A stretch of DNA of 64,000 bases, taken from positions 53,445,762 to 53,509,761 of the forward strand of contig JAKCOZ010000005.1 of the NCBI GenBank assembly GCA_022605955.1, read 5' to 3'. The DNA comes from Rallus limicola. Taxonomy: Eukaryota; Chordata; Aves; Gruiformes; Rallidae. Made by a program: the position numbers and the translations under genes. The first letter of the stretch is position 1; the number at the start of each line of letters is the position of its first letter. Below the pieces are notes generated by a model, which was not told where the DNA came from, made no database searches, and was given only the letters and a program-made list of their open reading frames with translations. Below, piece by piece: positions 13,034 through 21,950 of the stretch.

Positions 13034-16000
13034 AAAGAAATCAGAGACATCACAATGCAACCTCATCACCTTATACCCACCCACCATTACCACCCTCCCC
13101 CTGCAAGCCTGCAGAGAAATACAAAATAGCATTAAGTGGCAAACTTATTGCTTGTTGCAGAGCTAATTAAGAGATTTGGAAGTCTTTCAGCTGTTACAGA
13201 TCTTCTTACTAAAATTTCTTACACTAGCCTTGAACTCACCAATCCCAAAGGAAGCAGCTCCAGGGTCTGCCCTGTCAGGCCTGTGCTCATGAAGATGAAA
13301 CTGATGCTTCCACACAGAAGTGGGTTAGTTAGACATACTCTGCAGTCCCAGGAATAGATCTGCTATCAGTTAATTTGTTAATTAACAAAAGGTCAGAGGC
13401 ACTTCACCTAGAGCAGGGCTCTTTGCTTGAGAAAATTTGCTACAAAGTCCCTCAGGTGGTATCTTCACCCCACAGTGTTAATAGCACCTGTCCATATCCA
13501 TTATGGTCTCTTTTAGCCTCCCTGCTTGCCAGGTGGTCTCGAGTAGAAGCTTGAAAATGGGTATGAGACAGACTGGGTTGGGTATCAGAGAACCAAGTGT
13601 ACTTAAACAAGCTTTCCAAGTATTCAGATTAGTTGGGCTCACTCTGTTTACTTCAGCCTCACTTTCCAAATTTCATGGCTTGGAACCAGCCTGCTCTTAT
13701 TGGATTTGTGAGATTAAAAACACTGAGATCGTGTGAGCAATCTGATAATTTCTAACATGATCACTGAAAGAACAAAAAAAAAAAAGCCCTAGATCCAGAT
13801 TGAATCACCAGACCTTCTGAGCTTAGTTAATCGTTACCATTAACCCTGTGGTTTCCACACTGGGGCTCGTAGACAGCTTTGCTGTGCACAAGCAGTCTGC
13901 AGGGAGCTGAAACTTGCAGAGCAACTGCAGAAAGGTCAGCTTAACCTAAGGTTTGTCACATGCAATTTGCAGGTTTAGAAATCTTCTGTAAAATGTAACA
14001 GGATCGTCTCAAACTTTGCTAGACTGCCAGATGACAGGACTGGCTGTTAATTCACACATCAGATTCAGGGCCAACTTTGCAAGTAAAACGTACAACCCCA
14101 GAGTAGCAGAGATGTTAATGTTTCAGTGTCCTGAGTGTATAATTATGTGATTACACTTTGTTGTAATTAAAGCAGCTCTTAAGGTGTTTTGGTCCAGCTG
14201 ATCTGAATTATGCTGTGTGATGTTAAAAAAATGAGATTAAATAAAACATCTTTTTTAGTCTAGATACAGGCCCAACTTTATAAGTTTATCTTAATTCTTC
14301 TACAGCTGTATGTATCACCCATACAGGTAAAGCAAAAATGCAGCACTGGAGTTGTACAGGCAAGATGCTGCCTTCCTCACCTTTAACATGAACTCATCCT
14401 GTTGGCTTCTTCCAGGCAAGTCTTTAGATAGATTCTAACAGTGTAGGTGCACTGCCATTATGCTTGCTATGGGATGTAGGTTCTTTTATTGATGTGTCTT
14501 ACCTAAAACTCTTTGCCCACAAAACTTTGCATACATCAGAGATTAGAATTGGAAGAGTCTGTGAAGTTCCTCCAGTTCAACCACTTGATAGTATATCACA
14601 AAGGCTAACCCTTTTAAATAGTTTTAAAACCCTTTTAAAAAAAAGTGGAGAGGACAATAAAGTATATTCAAGTCTTTAGAGAAACAGCAAAGCAATTTTG
14701 TTGTCTAACCTCTTGCAAAAAAAAATGAGGTGGGCACAGTCCTGTTGACACTTGGCCAGCTTTATGGTCAAAGCAACACAGCTCTGCTGGGCATGGAGCA
14801 AAGAGCCATGAGGATTTTGTTGCAAGCTTAAATCTGGCCTGTCATTAAGGCTTGGCTTAAATATAGTGTGTCTGATGTTGAAAAGCTTGCAGATAGATTA
14901 TGACTCTGTAAAATGGGAAGTGAGATAGCTGTTGCTTTTGTCCGGTAGATGCAATAGGGAACCATGAATTATTAGGATGTTTTCTTTCTCAGGCTCTGCT
15001 GTTACCTTGCAACAGCATACACTTATTCATGTACTTTTAGTAAGCAAAGGCATAGGTGGCATCAGTGCACCTACTCAGCTATGTAATAGCCGAACAGAAG
15101 CATAAGCTTGGACTTCTCCCCAACTGCAACAAGAAAGAAGAATAAAGAACAAAACCCTGTAGTACATGATGCCCCCCAGGATGACCCAGCTCTGGTGCTG
15201 CTGGTGGAAATGATCAGCCGAGTAGAGTGCTTGGGGAATTGGAGTTTAAGTGCCCAGACTTTGCAAGTTTTGTTGGATAAACCTCAGCTTTGGGATATAG
15301 TTTTGAAGCTAAGAGGATGCCACCTGAACTCCTAATTGGGGAAACCCTTTAGTGATGCCCTTGTGACAGTGGACATGATGCTGGGCCTAATACTGCCTAC
15401 TACTGTTGTCAACAGGGAGTAGGACACGAAGAAGATGAAGAACATGGGGCATGATACACAAATTACTGGATGACTGAGACTCCTGATAAGAGACAGCAAA
15501 GAGACCTGGGATTGTCCAGCTAAGCAGAAATACCTTGTTCAATCATGTTCACAAGCTTTATCTGTTTTACCACTGCTTGGGGGAGGTGTGAGAGCTGATC
15601 CAGCATACAGTTACGTCACTGAAGATCTATCACAGACATGGGGCTTAGCCAGTCCAGAGAAGATTGCAAATGGTCTTCTGAGCCCCTTCACTGCAAACAT
15701 CGAAGGATATACAGAGCTAAGAAGGTCATTACAGTTGAGTTTGTCTTTACTCATGCACTTTGGGGATAAGACAGCTCCTTTGTAAGGCTGTGTCGGTCTG
15801 TACATTTCCAGTTGTGCATCACTCCAAGCCCGTGTGTGCTTTGGGGCATTTCTTTCTAACCAGGCATGAGCAAGGTGGGGGGAGTGTGTAACACCAGTGT
15901 GCTTCCCCAGTTGTTTCCCTCTTTCAAAGCCTTAGTCTTGTGGAAGGGAAATGCAGACAGCAGGATGTGCTGGGGTGCTGGGCTGCTGGGCTGGGGTCTT

Positions 16001-16281
16001 TGGTAATGTCTGGCTTGTTTCTGCTGGAGATGGGAAAATCTATCCTGTGGAAGGTGCAAGGAGTTAGTTTGGCCCTTCATGTGCATATACACTGTTATAT
16101 ATTTAAACAGAAAGAAGACTTAGGAGGCCTGTGAAACACCAGAACAAAACAGATGAGGAGGCAGGAATCATGCCCTTTAAAGCTGATTTTCCACAGACTG
16201 TTATGCAGTGGTTGTATTTTTTTTAAATTTTATGTTTTAAGTCCTGCAGTTCTTAATTCCACTTTTTTCTCTCTGTCTACA
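13034..16281. other. Intergenic sequence upstream of RHOJ, part 3
   Basis: No gene was recognised. An AT-rich stretch around 14130-14330 is dense in ATTA-type homeodomain cores and could be regulatory, but nothing decides it. A 75-codon frame at 15108-15335 lacks recognisable motifs. An A run lies near 13771-13783. Confidence 0.5.
14536..14590 (-). repeat. Possible old CR1 3'-end remnant (minus)
   Basis: AGATTAGAATTGGAAGAG followed by TTCCTCCAGTTCAACC resembles the inverted CR1 tail (AATCAT…GGAAGGGACCTC…GTCCAACC) with heavy divergence. It is too short to be certain and could be coincidence. Confidence 0.3.
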
Positions 16282-16379
16282 CTTATATATTTATATATGT
16301 TTTTTAATATATATTTATATATATGTGTGTATTTATACGAGGACAGAAAAAAAATCCCTTTTTTTTTCTTTTTTTTTTT
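16282..16379. repeat. AT-rich simple repeat with poly-T tract
   Basis: TATAT/TTTATATAT repeats (16282-16338) are followed by an A8 run and two T-rich runs (16359-16379). It is low-complexity DNA a few hundred bases upstream of the presumptive promoter. Confidence 0.85.
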
Positions 16380-16604
16380 GGATGGATGAGAGGAAATTCA
16401 AGAGAAACTTTTCTGAGTGGCTGAATTGAAAAATCAATTATTTATTCTTTCTAACAAAGTTCTTTAGAGATCTATAGACACAGAAAGTTGACATTAAACC
16501 CTGCCAACCCACTACAGCTGCTGTCTGCCTTTCCTCCTCTTCCCTCCCCCCTCAACCCTTACCCTCCCAAATGGAAGAAAATACCTATCCTGAGATCAGA
16601 GACA

Positions 16605-16798
16605 TCGCGACTCTGAGACACCAGCACAGCTCGCAACCTCCCGGTACCCTGCCTGGCCATGTAGGTCCAACAACCACGTCTTTCGCAGCCTCTCCAAAAT
16701 CCTCCTCTCCGTCTCTTGCAGCTCGAGCGCGGGATGGAGCAGGAAACCTAAAAACTTCGGTCTGCAGAGAGACCTCTAGTGTTTTTCTTTCTCCACGT
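16605..16798. promoter_or_regulatory. CpG-enriched patch upstream of RHOJ
   Basis: I count 12 CpG dinucleotides in about 195 bp, clearly denser than the flanking CpG-poor sequence. It is too short and only moderately GC-rich to be called a classical CpG island. Its position about 0.6-0.8 kb before the start codon suggests a remnant or core of the promoter. It also explains why reading frames stay open here on both strands. Confidence 0.45.
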
Positions 16799-16888
16799 CC
16801 TGGCAGAGTTCCTCCAAAGTACAAATACACACAGAGCTCCCATTGTTTGCAGCCCTTCACAAGCCCACTGATCCTAATATGGAATTCA

Positions 16889-17281
16889 GCAGGAAACCCA
16901 TGATTTCCTGACACACAGCAAGCTGGAGAAAGAAAGGAAAAACTCCATTAAAAACCTCCAGGCTCTCCTCCATGTTAGAAATGAAATGGAAAATGGAGTG
17001 GATTTAACAGGAATCCCTGATTCCTGCGGCCAAGCTGGAGGAAGGGAGAAGCGAATCAAAGCCACAGGCTGCTGATATTTTTTAAGTCGCAATAAATACT
17101 GAGAACTCTGGGGCAGGATGAGGATTTCCTGACTCGGGCGAACGAGGAAGGACGGATTGCTTTCTTTTTATGATATTCCTCTCTGTATATTTAATTTATT
17201 CACCTCGATGATTCTCTTGACTGATCTGGTAATTGTTAGAAGAGGCTGTGACAGCCTGGAAACATTAATATGATTTCCTGA
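16889..17281. promoter_or_regulatory. Array of four inverted GGAA/TTCC (ETS-type) pairs
   Basis: Four inverted pairs lie within about 390 bp. Pair 1 is CAGGAAA (16890-16896) with TTTCCTG (16904-16910). Pair 2 is CAGGAAT (17008-17014) with ATTCCTG (17020-17026). Pair 3 is CAGGA (17114-17118) with TCCTG (17127-17131). Pair 4 is GGAAA (17258-17262) with TTTCC (17274-17278). The arms of pairs 1 and 2 are perfect 7-mers. The right arms share TGATTTCCTGA, exact in pairs 1 and 4. A further CAGGAAACC half-site is at 16740. GGAA/T is the core recognised by ETS factors, and mammalian RHOJ is reported as an ERG target in endothelium. Binding here is inference. Confidence 0.5.
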
Positions 17282-17295
17282 GTTTGAGATTTGCT

Positions 17296-17326
17296 CCCCC
17301 CCCACTCCCCCCCCCACCCCGCACCC
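17296..17326 (-). promoter_or_regulatory. C-rich tract with G-quadruplex potential on the minus strand
   Basis: Runs of 8, 9, 4 and 3 C are separated by 3, 1 and 3 bases. The complementary strand therefore meets the G3+N1-7 four-run quadruplex pattern. It lies about 100-130 bases upstream of the RHOJ ATG, so it is either 5'UTR (C-rich in the mRNA) or promoter. No quadruplex is shown, only the pattern. Confidence 0.55.
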
Positions 17327-17374
17327 TTAAAACTCAGGAAAAGTCAATACAATCGCACTTCATTTTTCCTTCAT

Positions 17375-17428
17375 ATGCACTTGGAAGTCCTGGAAGCAGC
17401 AAGAGCAGCGGCAGCAGCAGCAGCAAGA
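17375..17428 (+). other. RHOJ: In-frame upstream ATG with alanine-rich extension
   Basis: An ATG at 17375 is in frame with the RHOJ start and has no stop between. It would add 18 residues, [18 protein letters not shown], whose alanines come from a (GCA)n run at about 17408-17425. Its context is weak (C at -3, C at +4), whereas the ATG at 17429 has A at -3. The normal start is therefore preferred and this is most likely 5'UTR. It could yield a minor longer isoform if the transcript includes it. Confidence 0.35.
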
Positions 17429-17606
17429 ATGAACTGCAAGGAAGAAGATGACAACTGCACTGATGGGAGCAGCAATAACACGAAGAAGATGTTAAAATGC
17501 GTGGTGGTCGGGGATGGTGCGGTTGGGAAAACCTGTTTGCTGATGAGTTATGCCAATGATGCCTTCCCAGAGGAGTACGTGCCCACTGTGTTTGACCACT
17601 ATGCAG
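17429..17606 (+). CDS. RHOJ: RHOJ coding exon 1 (Rho GTPase RhoJ/TCL, N-terminus)
   Basis: RhoJ is a small GTPase of the TC10/TCL branch of the Cdc42 group. It cycles between GDP and GTP at the plasma membrane and endosomes, and acts in endothelial cell migration, focal-adhesion turnover and tube formation. This exon encodes residues 1-59 plus one base of codon 60. Visible are a 20-residue tail starting MNCKEEDD, then [15 protein letters not shown] with the P-loop at residues 28-35 (Lys-34, Thr-35), and switch [11 protein letters not shown] at 50-59 with Thr-53 equal to Cdc42 Thr-35. The tail has the same length as human RHOJ, and it separates RHOJ from RHOQ, whose tail is shorter and starts differently. 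The start at 17429 was chosen because MNCKE matches the human start and the context has A at -3. The exon ends in GCAG|GTAAGA, a consensus donor, leaving intron phase 1. Cys-3 is retained; a second tail cysteine is at position 10. Identity is confident. Confidence 0.96.
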
Positions 17607-20600
17607 GTAAGAAAGCGCTTTGAAAGAGATTTAATTTAGAGCTGCAGGAGAGCCAGGTGGGAGGGAAAGGGAGATCAAGGAGAGGAGAGTGCGGTTCAAA
17701 GGAGATGCATGGGTTACTTCTTGTCCGGGAATGTGATTTGGGCCTGGATGTTAGCCAGGCAGCTTAGATGGCAGCTCAGACAATTGGGGCAGTGCAGGAT
17801 TTATCCAGAGAATTTATTTGTTTGCTTCCAGTTTTTATTTTGGTCTTGGCAAATAAGCAGCATTAGGGATGTAATTAAATCCTCTGGATTTTTGGGACAA
17901 CAAATATAATTTAGCCTCTATCAATTTGTATTCTTGCTTTGTTTATGAAATTCTGAAGTTCTGAACTTTGCATGCTGCAGTTATGATGAAAACTATATAT
18001 ATATATATACGCACACATACACACAAAAATATATGCTATCAGTGATCTTGGCAAGCAATGCGTAAACTACAGTATTTGTATCCAATTTAAGGACTAATCT
18101 TTGTGAAAACCAGCACAGTCTCTTTCAGCTCTGTCAGAATATAACTCTCTTTTCAGACACATTTGTTACTTCCTCTATAAATACATTTTAATACCATAAA
18201 TTGATGGTAGGGAAAGCAGAAGTGGTGGTCGGTTTAAGTACTTTATAATGAGGGAAACTGTAGTATTAGAAGAAAATATGAGCATAATCAAGGTCATGGA
18301 TGATATTCACCATGCAAAACAGACCCACAGATCAAGTACAATATTCACAGGCCTCTTTCTGCAGCAGTGACTTACTTCACCCAGCTGTGGCCAAAGTTAT
18401 CATGCAGATGGCGAGATGAGCTAAACCTGTTGCTCAAACTCCTGCTTTACTTTTCCTATTCCAAATTCTGCTGTTTTTTCTTCTCTCGCTGCTCCTTTGG
18501 CTTATGGTTGTTGTTGTTTATGAGATCCCTGAAAACCAGATTGTAGAAGCACTGCAAAACTCATTGCTTATCTTGCAGCAGCAGTTGGAGTTTCCCTCAT
18601 TCTCTCCCCACCTCCTTAAAAACTAAATTTTCATGGCGTGGCTTATCATAGATTTGGTATTCTGTAATGGGAAAATCTCTGTTTTCTTTCTGGCTCTATG
18701 TCAGGTTTAGCAGATGAACTGGCCGAACAAGAAAGCTGTGTAATTGCAGAATCTGATCCACGGAAATGTGAAGACCTTTTCCTCCACAAGAGTGGGCAGC
18801 ATCACTTCTAATGCAAGCAACACTCTCTTTCCTCTACCCTGCCCACCAGGCAGATTAAATGACCAGTTTAGAAAAAATCCTTTACCCAGACAAGATAGAA
18901 GAATATTGCGTGCTGGAAATAAGTACTTCCATGAGCCAAAAACCCTGAGGAAGCCTGGCTGCATGAATTTATGTCTTATATTGCAACAGCACCCGCTTTC
19001 CCATGATAAGCTGAGATCTGCTTGTCCCTTAGTGCCTCACTCCCCAGCAAGACACCAGTCCCAGCACCCACTGCCCTTCTCTCTCTCCCATGCCCTGCAA
19101 ATACCTCTGCATATGGGAAAACCCATACGATAGCCAGTACCAGGCCACACATGCATCATCCTGTGGGCTGGGCGGTTTGGGTGTGAGCATGGGGGCACAC
19201 GTGTGTGCACGGGGGCTGTGCACACGCATAGGCACTGATGCCAGCCAGGCAGGCTGGCACTTGGCAGGGGCACTACGCCGAGTTTCTCTTTCCTCCTCAG
19301 CTGCAGGTGACTTGCAGGGACTTGCTTTGATTTCCTTTCCTCTCTGTCAGTGAAGTGGCAGAAATTGCCAGTGGGCTCAAAAGTTACAGAGGGAGAGGAT
19401 GGCTGCAAGAAGGATGGGAAGATGCAGAGTGTAACTCTTGTGTAACTCTTATTTCCTTAGGGTGCCAGCTAAAAGAAGTATGCATGCACTTTTAAATCAA
19501 GCTTCATTATCAAAGTTTGAAGTAAAAATAACTCCAGCTATTCTTATTTGTCATCTTTAACCATCGTAGCACATAAGCTAAGAATGTTTTCAATGAGGAA
19601 GTCCAGAAAGATAAGGGGAAAAAACAGCTCTGTATATTAACATGCTATTCTGAGACAAACCCCATCCAGTGGCAGTGGTCAAAACTAGCATTGATCAAAA
19701 ATAGAATTTCAGTTTTTTGAGTAAACCTATCACTTATAAGACCACTACAAAACTGCACATGGGGTGGAGCAGCGGAAATAACTTCTGAAGCAGTCTGCTG
19801 GAAAAAAAAAAACACAGACTCATATAATATAAAAGTGTTACGTGGTGTGATATAGAACATAAATGTATTTAAAATACTGTGGGAACTGAGAGAGATAAGA
19901 GCTCACCTGGGGCAAACTTACCGCTGGGCTCACAGCCTTTAGGACATTCTGTGACATCAGCCCTGTCCACATCTCTCTGGGTGGCAGTCCATGGTCAAGA
20001 GGAGAGGTGGCACAGCCATACCATGGGTACAATAGTACCACAGGCACCATGGCACACGGTGGGGCTTGGCACACAGGCAGATGCTGCAGGATGGTTCAGG
20101 CTCTGGAAAATTGCATTTGAATTTACCCCAGGGAACTGGTTTGTCTGCCCTGGCCCTTGCTCTACCAAAACCAACTGTTTCAACTTTCCCAAACAAGCTG
20201 AAACCATTTGATTCAGTTATCCTGTGCTCAAAATTAATGCTCAAAAGCAATTAATTGCTGCAGATTTTTGTGAAGCTGCATTTTCCATTGAAGGTTTTTT
20301 ACCCAGGTGTTACAGCCAGCGGTGATGTGTTAGCAAGAGCTTCCTCTTGCCTCACCAGGTCACAACCTGGTTGTGAGTCCCACGGCATTTACCAATTTCC
20401 TTCTTTCTAATGGAAAAAGTAGGGAGGGGGGAAAAGCATTAAAAATCGAGGATTCCAGAGGTGATCTCAGAGAAATTTCTCACTGCAGCGACTCAGGGGA
20501 GACAGTGATACTATCCAGCCCAGCGTTGGGAAGAGCTCCAGATGCACCACTGCCGTGGCCAATGTGTTAACCATTCATGGGCCCGCAACACCAGCGATGT

Positions 20601-21753
20601 TTACTTGCCCTGCTGCATCGCACCATTTTAGCTCCTTCCCTGGGCAGGTTTTCATGGCACAGGTGAAGCAGGTGACCATACCAACAAGAGTGGCCCAGAG
20701 GAAGCAACAAGCATTTCAAAGGGCTGAGCTCCAACAGCATTAATTCCTTATGGTTCTTATTCAGTGCTTTTTGCATGAAAGGGCTTGAAACCACTTTATA
20801 AAATTTGGGTCTAACCTGCTTCTAAGAGAATCAAAGGCAATACATGGGAATGAAGCAGCTTCCTGAAGATACCTCACACAGCATTTACAGCTCAGATACA
20901 TCAATGCCCAGGATGAAAGGCTGTTGGTGTTTCACCATTTATGCAGCTGTGCTGTGCAAAGGTCCAAACCAGTTATTATTACCTCTACATTAGTAATATT
21001 CTGCCACAGATTTTACCCACAGTCCACAAATATGAATTGTTCAGGGCCTTTTGCCAGATTTGGGATGTGATGGATGTAGAGAAGGGTCAGCAGCAATGCC
21101 AGACAGTTGGGGAAGGCAAATCTGTTATTTGCATATGAAGTTGCGTTTTTTTGTTGGACATGTGAAAGTTTATGAGTCTGGTTGTATCTCAAGGCATTTT
21201 GAAGAGGTTTTGCTGGAGGCCAGATCCCTGAGTATGTTTCCATACCTTTGGTGAAATTCCAAGCTCCACACTGAAAGGTTTTAGCCATGAAGTATATGGC
21301 TATTTCTAGGGCAGGCAAACCAAAGTGTTATCCCAGTGACAAACAGGATATTACTGGCAATAACCATAACAATAGGGACTGTTTGGATAGTGAGTAGATG
21401 CTTAACGTGCTGGTTCCATTCCGTCTTTTGAACATCAAATGCTGATTTTTCCATGAGCAAAGGTCTCTTAGCCAGGGTGACTTGTATTGTGTCTAAATAT
21501 GTGAGGTTATAAATGTTTAATTAGAGCTGAGGTTGTACCAACAAAAAAAATTCCATTCAGCTACTGCTGGAGCTGGTTTAATATTAACACTTAACAAAAT
21601 TAACTGGTTTGCTCTGTGAAAGACAGAAGGGAGATGTGTTTTATTTGTTACTTAGGCAGCCACCGAGCATCCTGTTGATATTCATGAGCCCTAAAAACCC
21701 AGCAATTTTAAGCATGAAGTTTATTCACTCTAAAATTTCTATGCAAGCTTCCA
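17607..21753. other. Intron 1 segment, 17.6-21.75 kb
   Basis: Non-coding. It carries the TA/CA microsatellite and a 17-base near-palindrome at 20360-20376. Frames at 18744-19133, 19037-19408 and 19879-20211 are open by chance and show no domain. Confidence 0.55.
17994..18036. repeat. (TA)n/(CA)n compound microsatellite
   Basis: A run of alternating TA about 16 bases long passes into CGCACACATACACACA and ATATAT, in RHOJ intron 1 about 390 bases after exon 1. Confidence 0.85.
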
Positions 21754-21950
21754 AGAGAGGTGGTTGATGCCCCGAGTGTCAGTGTGTTAGCGGCATTTGC
21801 AAAACGCTCTTAACAACATTCTTTAACTTTTGGTCAGGCCTGAAGTGGTCAGGCCTTTGGACTAGAGGATCATTGTAGGTCCCTTCCAAGTGGAACTATC
21901 TGATTCTATTCTATTCTATTCTATTCTGTTCTGTTCTGTTCTACTCTAGT
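21754..21950 (+). repeat. CR1 LINE 3'-end fragment (plus) with (ATTCT)n tail
   Basis: AGAGAGGTGGTTGATGCCCC, ACTTTTGGTCAGGCCTGAAG, TGGACTAGAGGATCATTG and TAGGTCCCTTCC occur in CR1 order, followed by an expanded pentanucleotide tail. The tail is nine units, five ATTCT, three GTTCT and one ACTCT (21903-21947), in place of the usual two or three 3' units. Confidence 0.85.

Larger units (their letters stand above)
16600..17428 (+). promoter_or_regulatory. RHOJ: Presumptive RHOJ promoter and 5'UTR
   Basis: This is the sequence just upstream of the RHOJ start codon. It differs from its surroundings by a local CpG-enriched patch, repeated ETS-type GGAA/TTCC sites and a C-rich tract. An in-frame stop (TGA, 17285-17287) closes the coding frame upstream. 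The transcription start cannot be placed. Weak TATA-like AT-rich strings occur (for example AATAAATAC near 17089), but none is decisive. The boundary between promoter and 5'UTR is therefore inferred, not seen. Confidence 0.6.

Noticed and set aside
16571..16914. Open frames on both strands just upstream of RHOJ
   Set aside because: Both are open because of local GC/CpG enrichment; neither shows a domain, and overlapping antisense openness argues against coding.
17291..17374. RHOJ frame opening at a TTG codon
   Set aside because: No ATG in this part and an in-frame TGA lies at 17285-17287; the translation is of C-rich 5'UTR or promoter.
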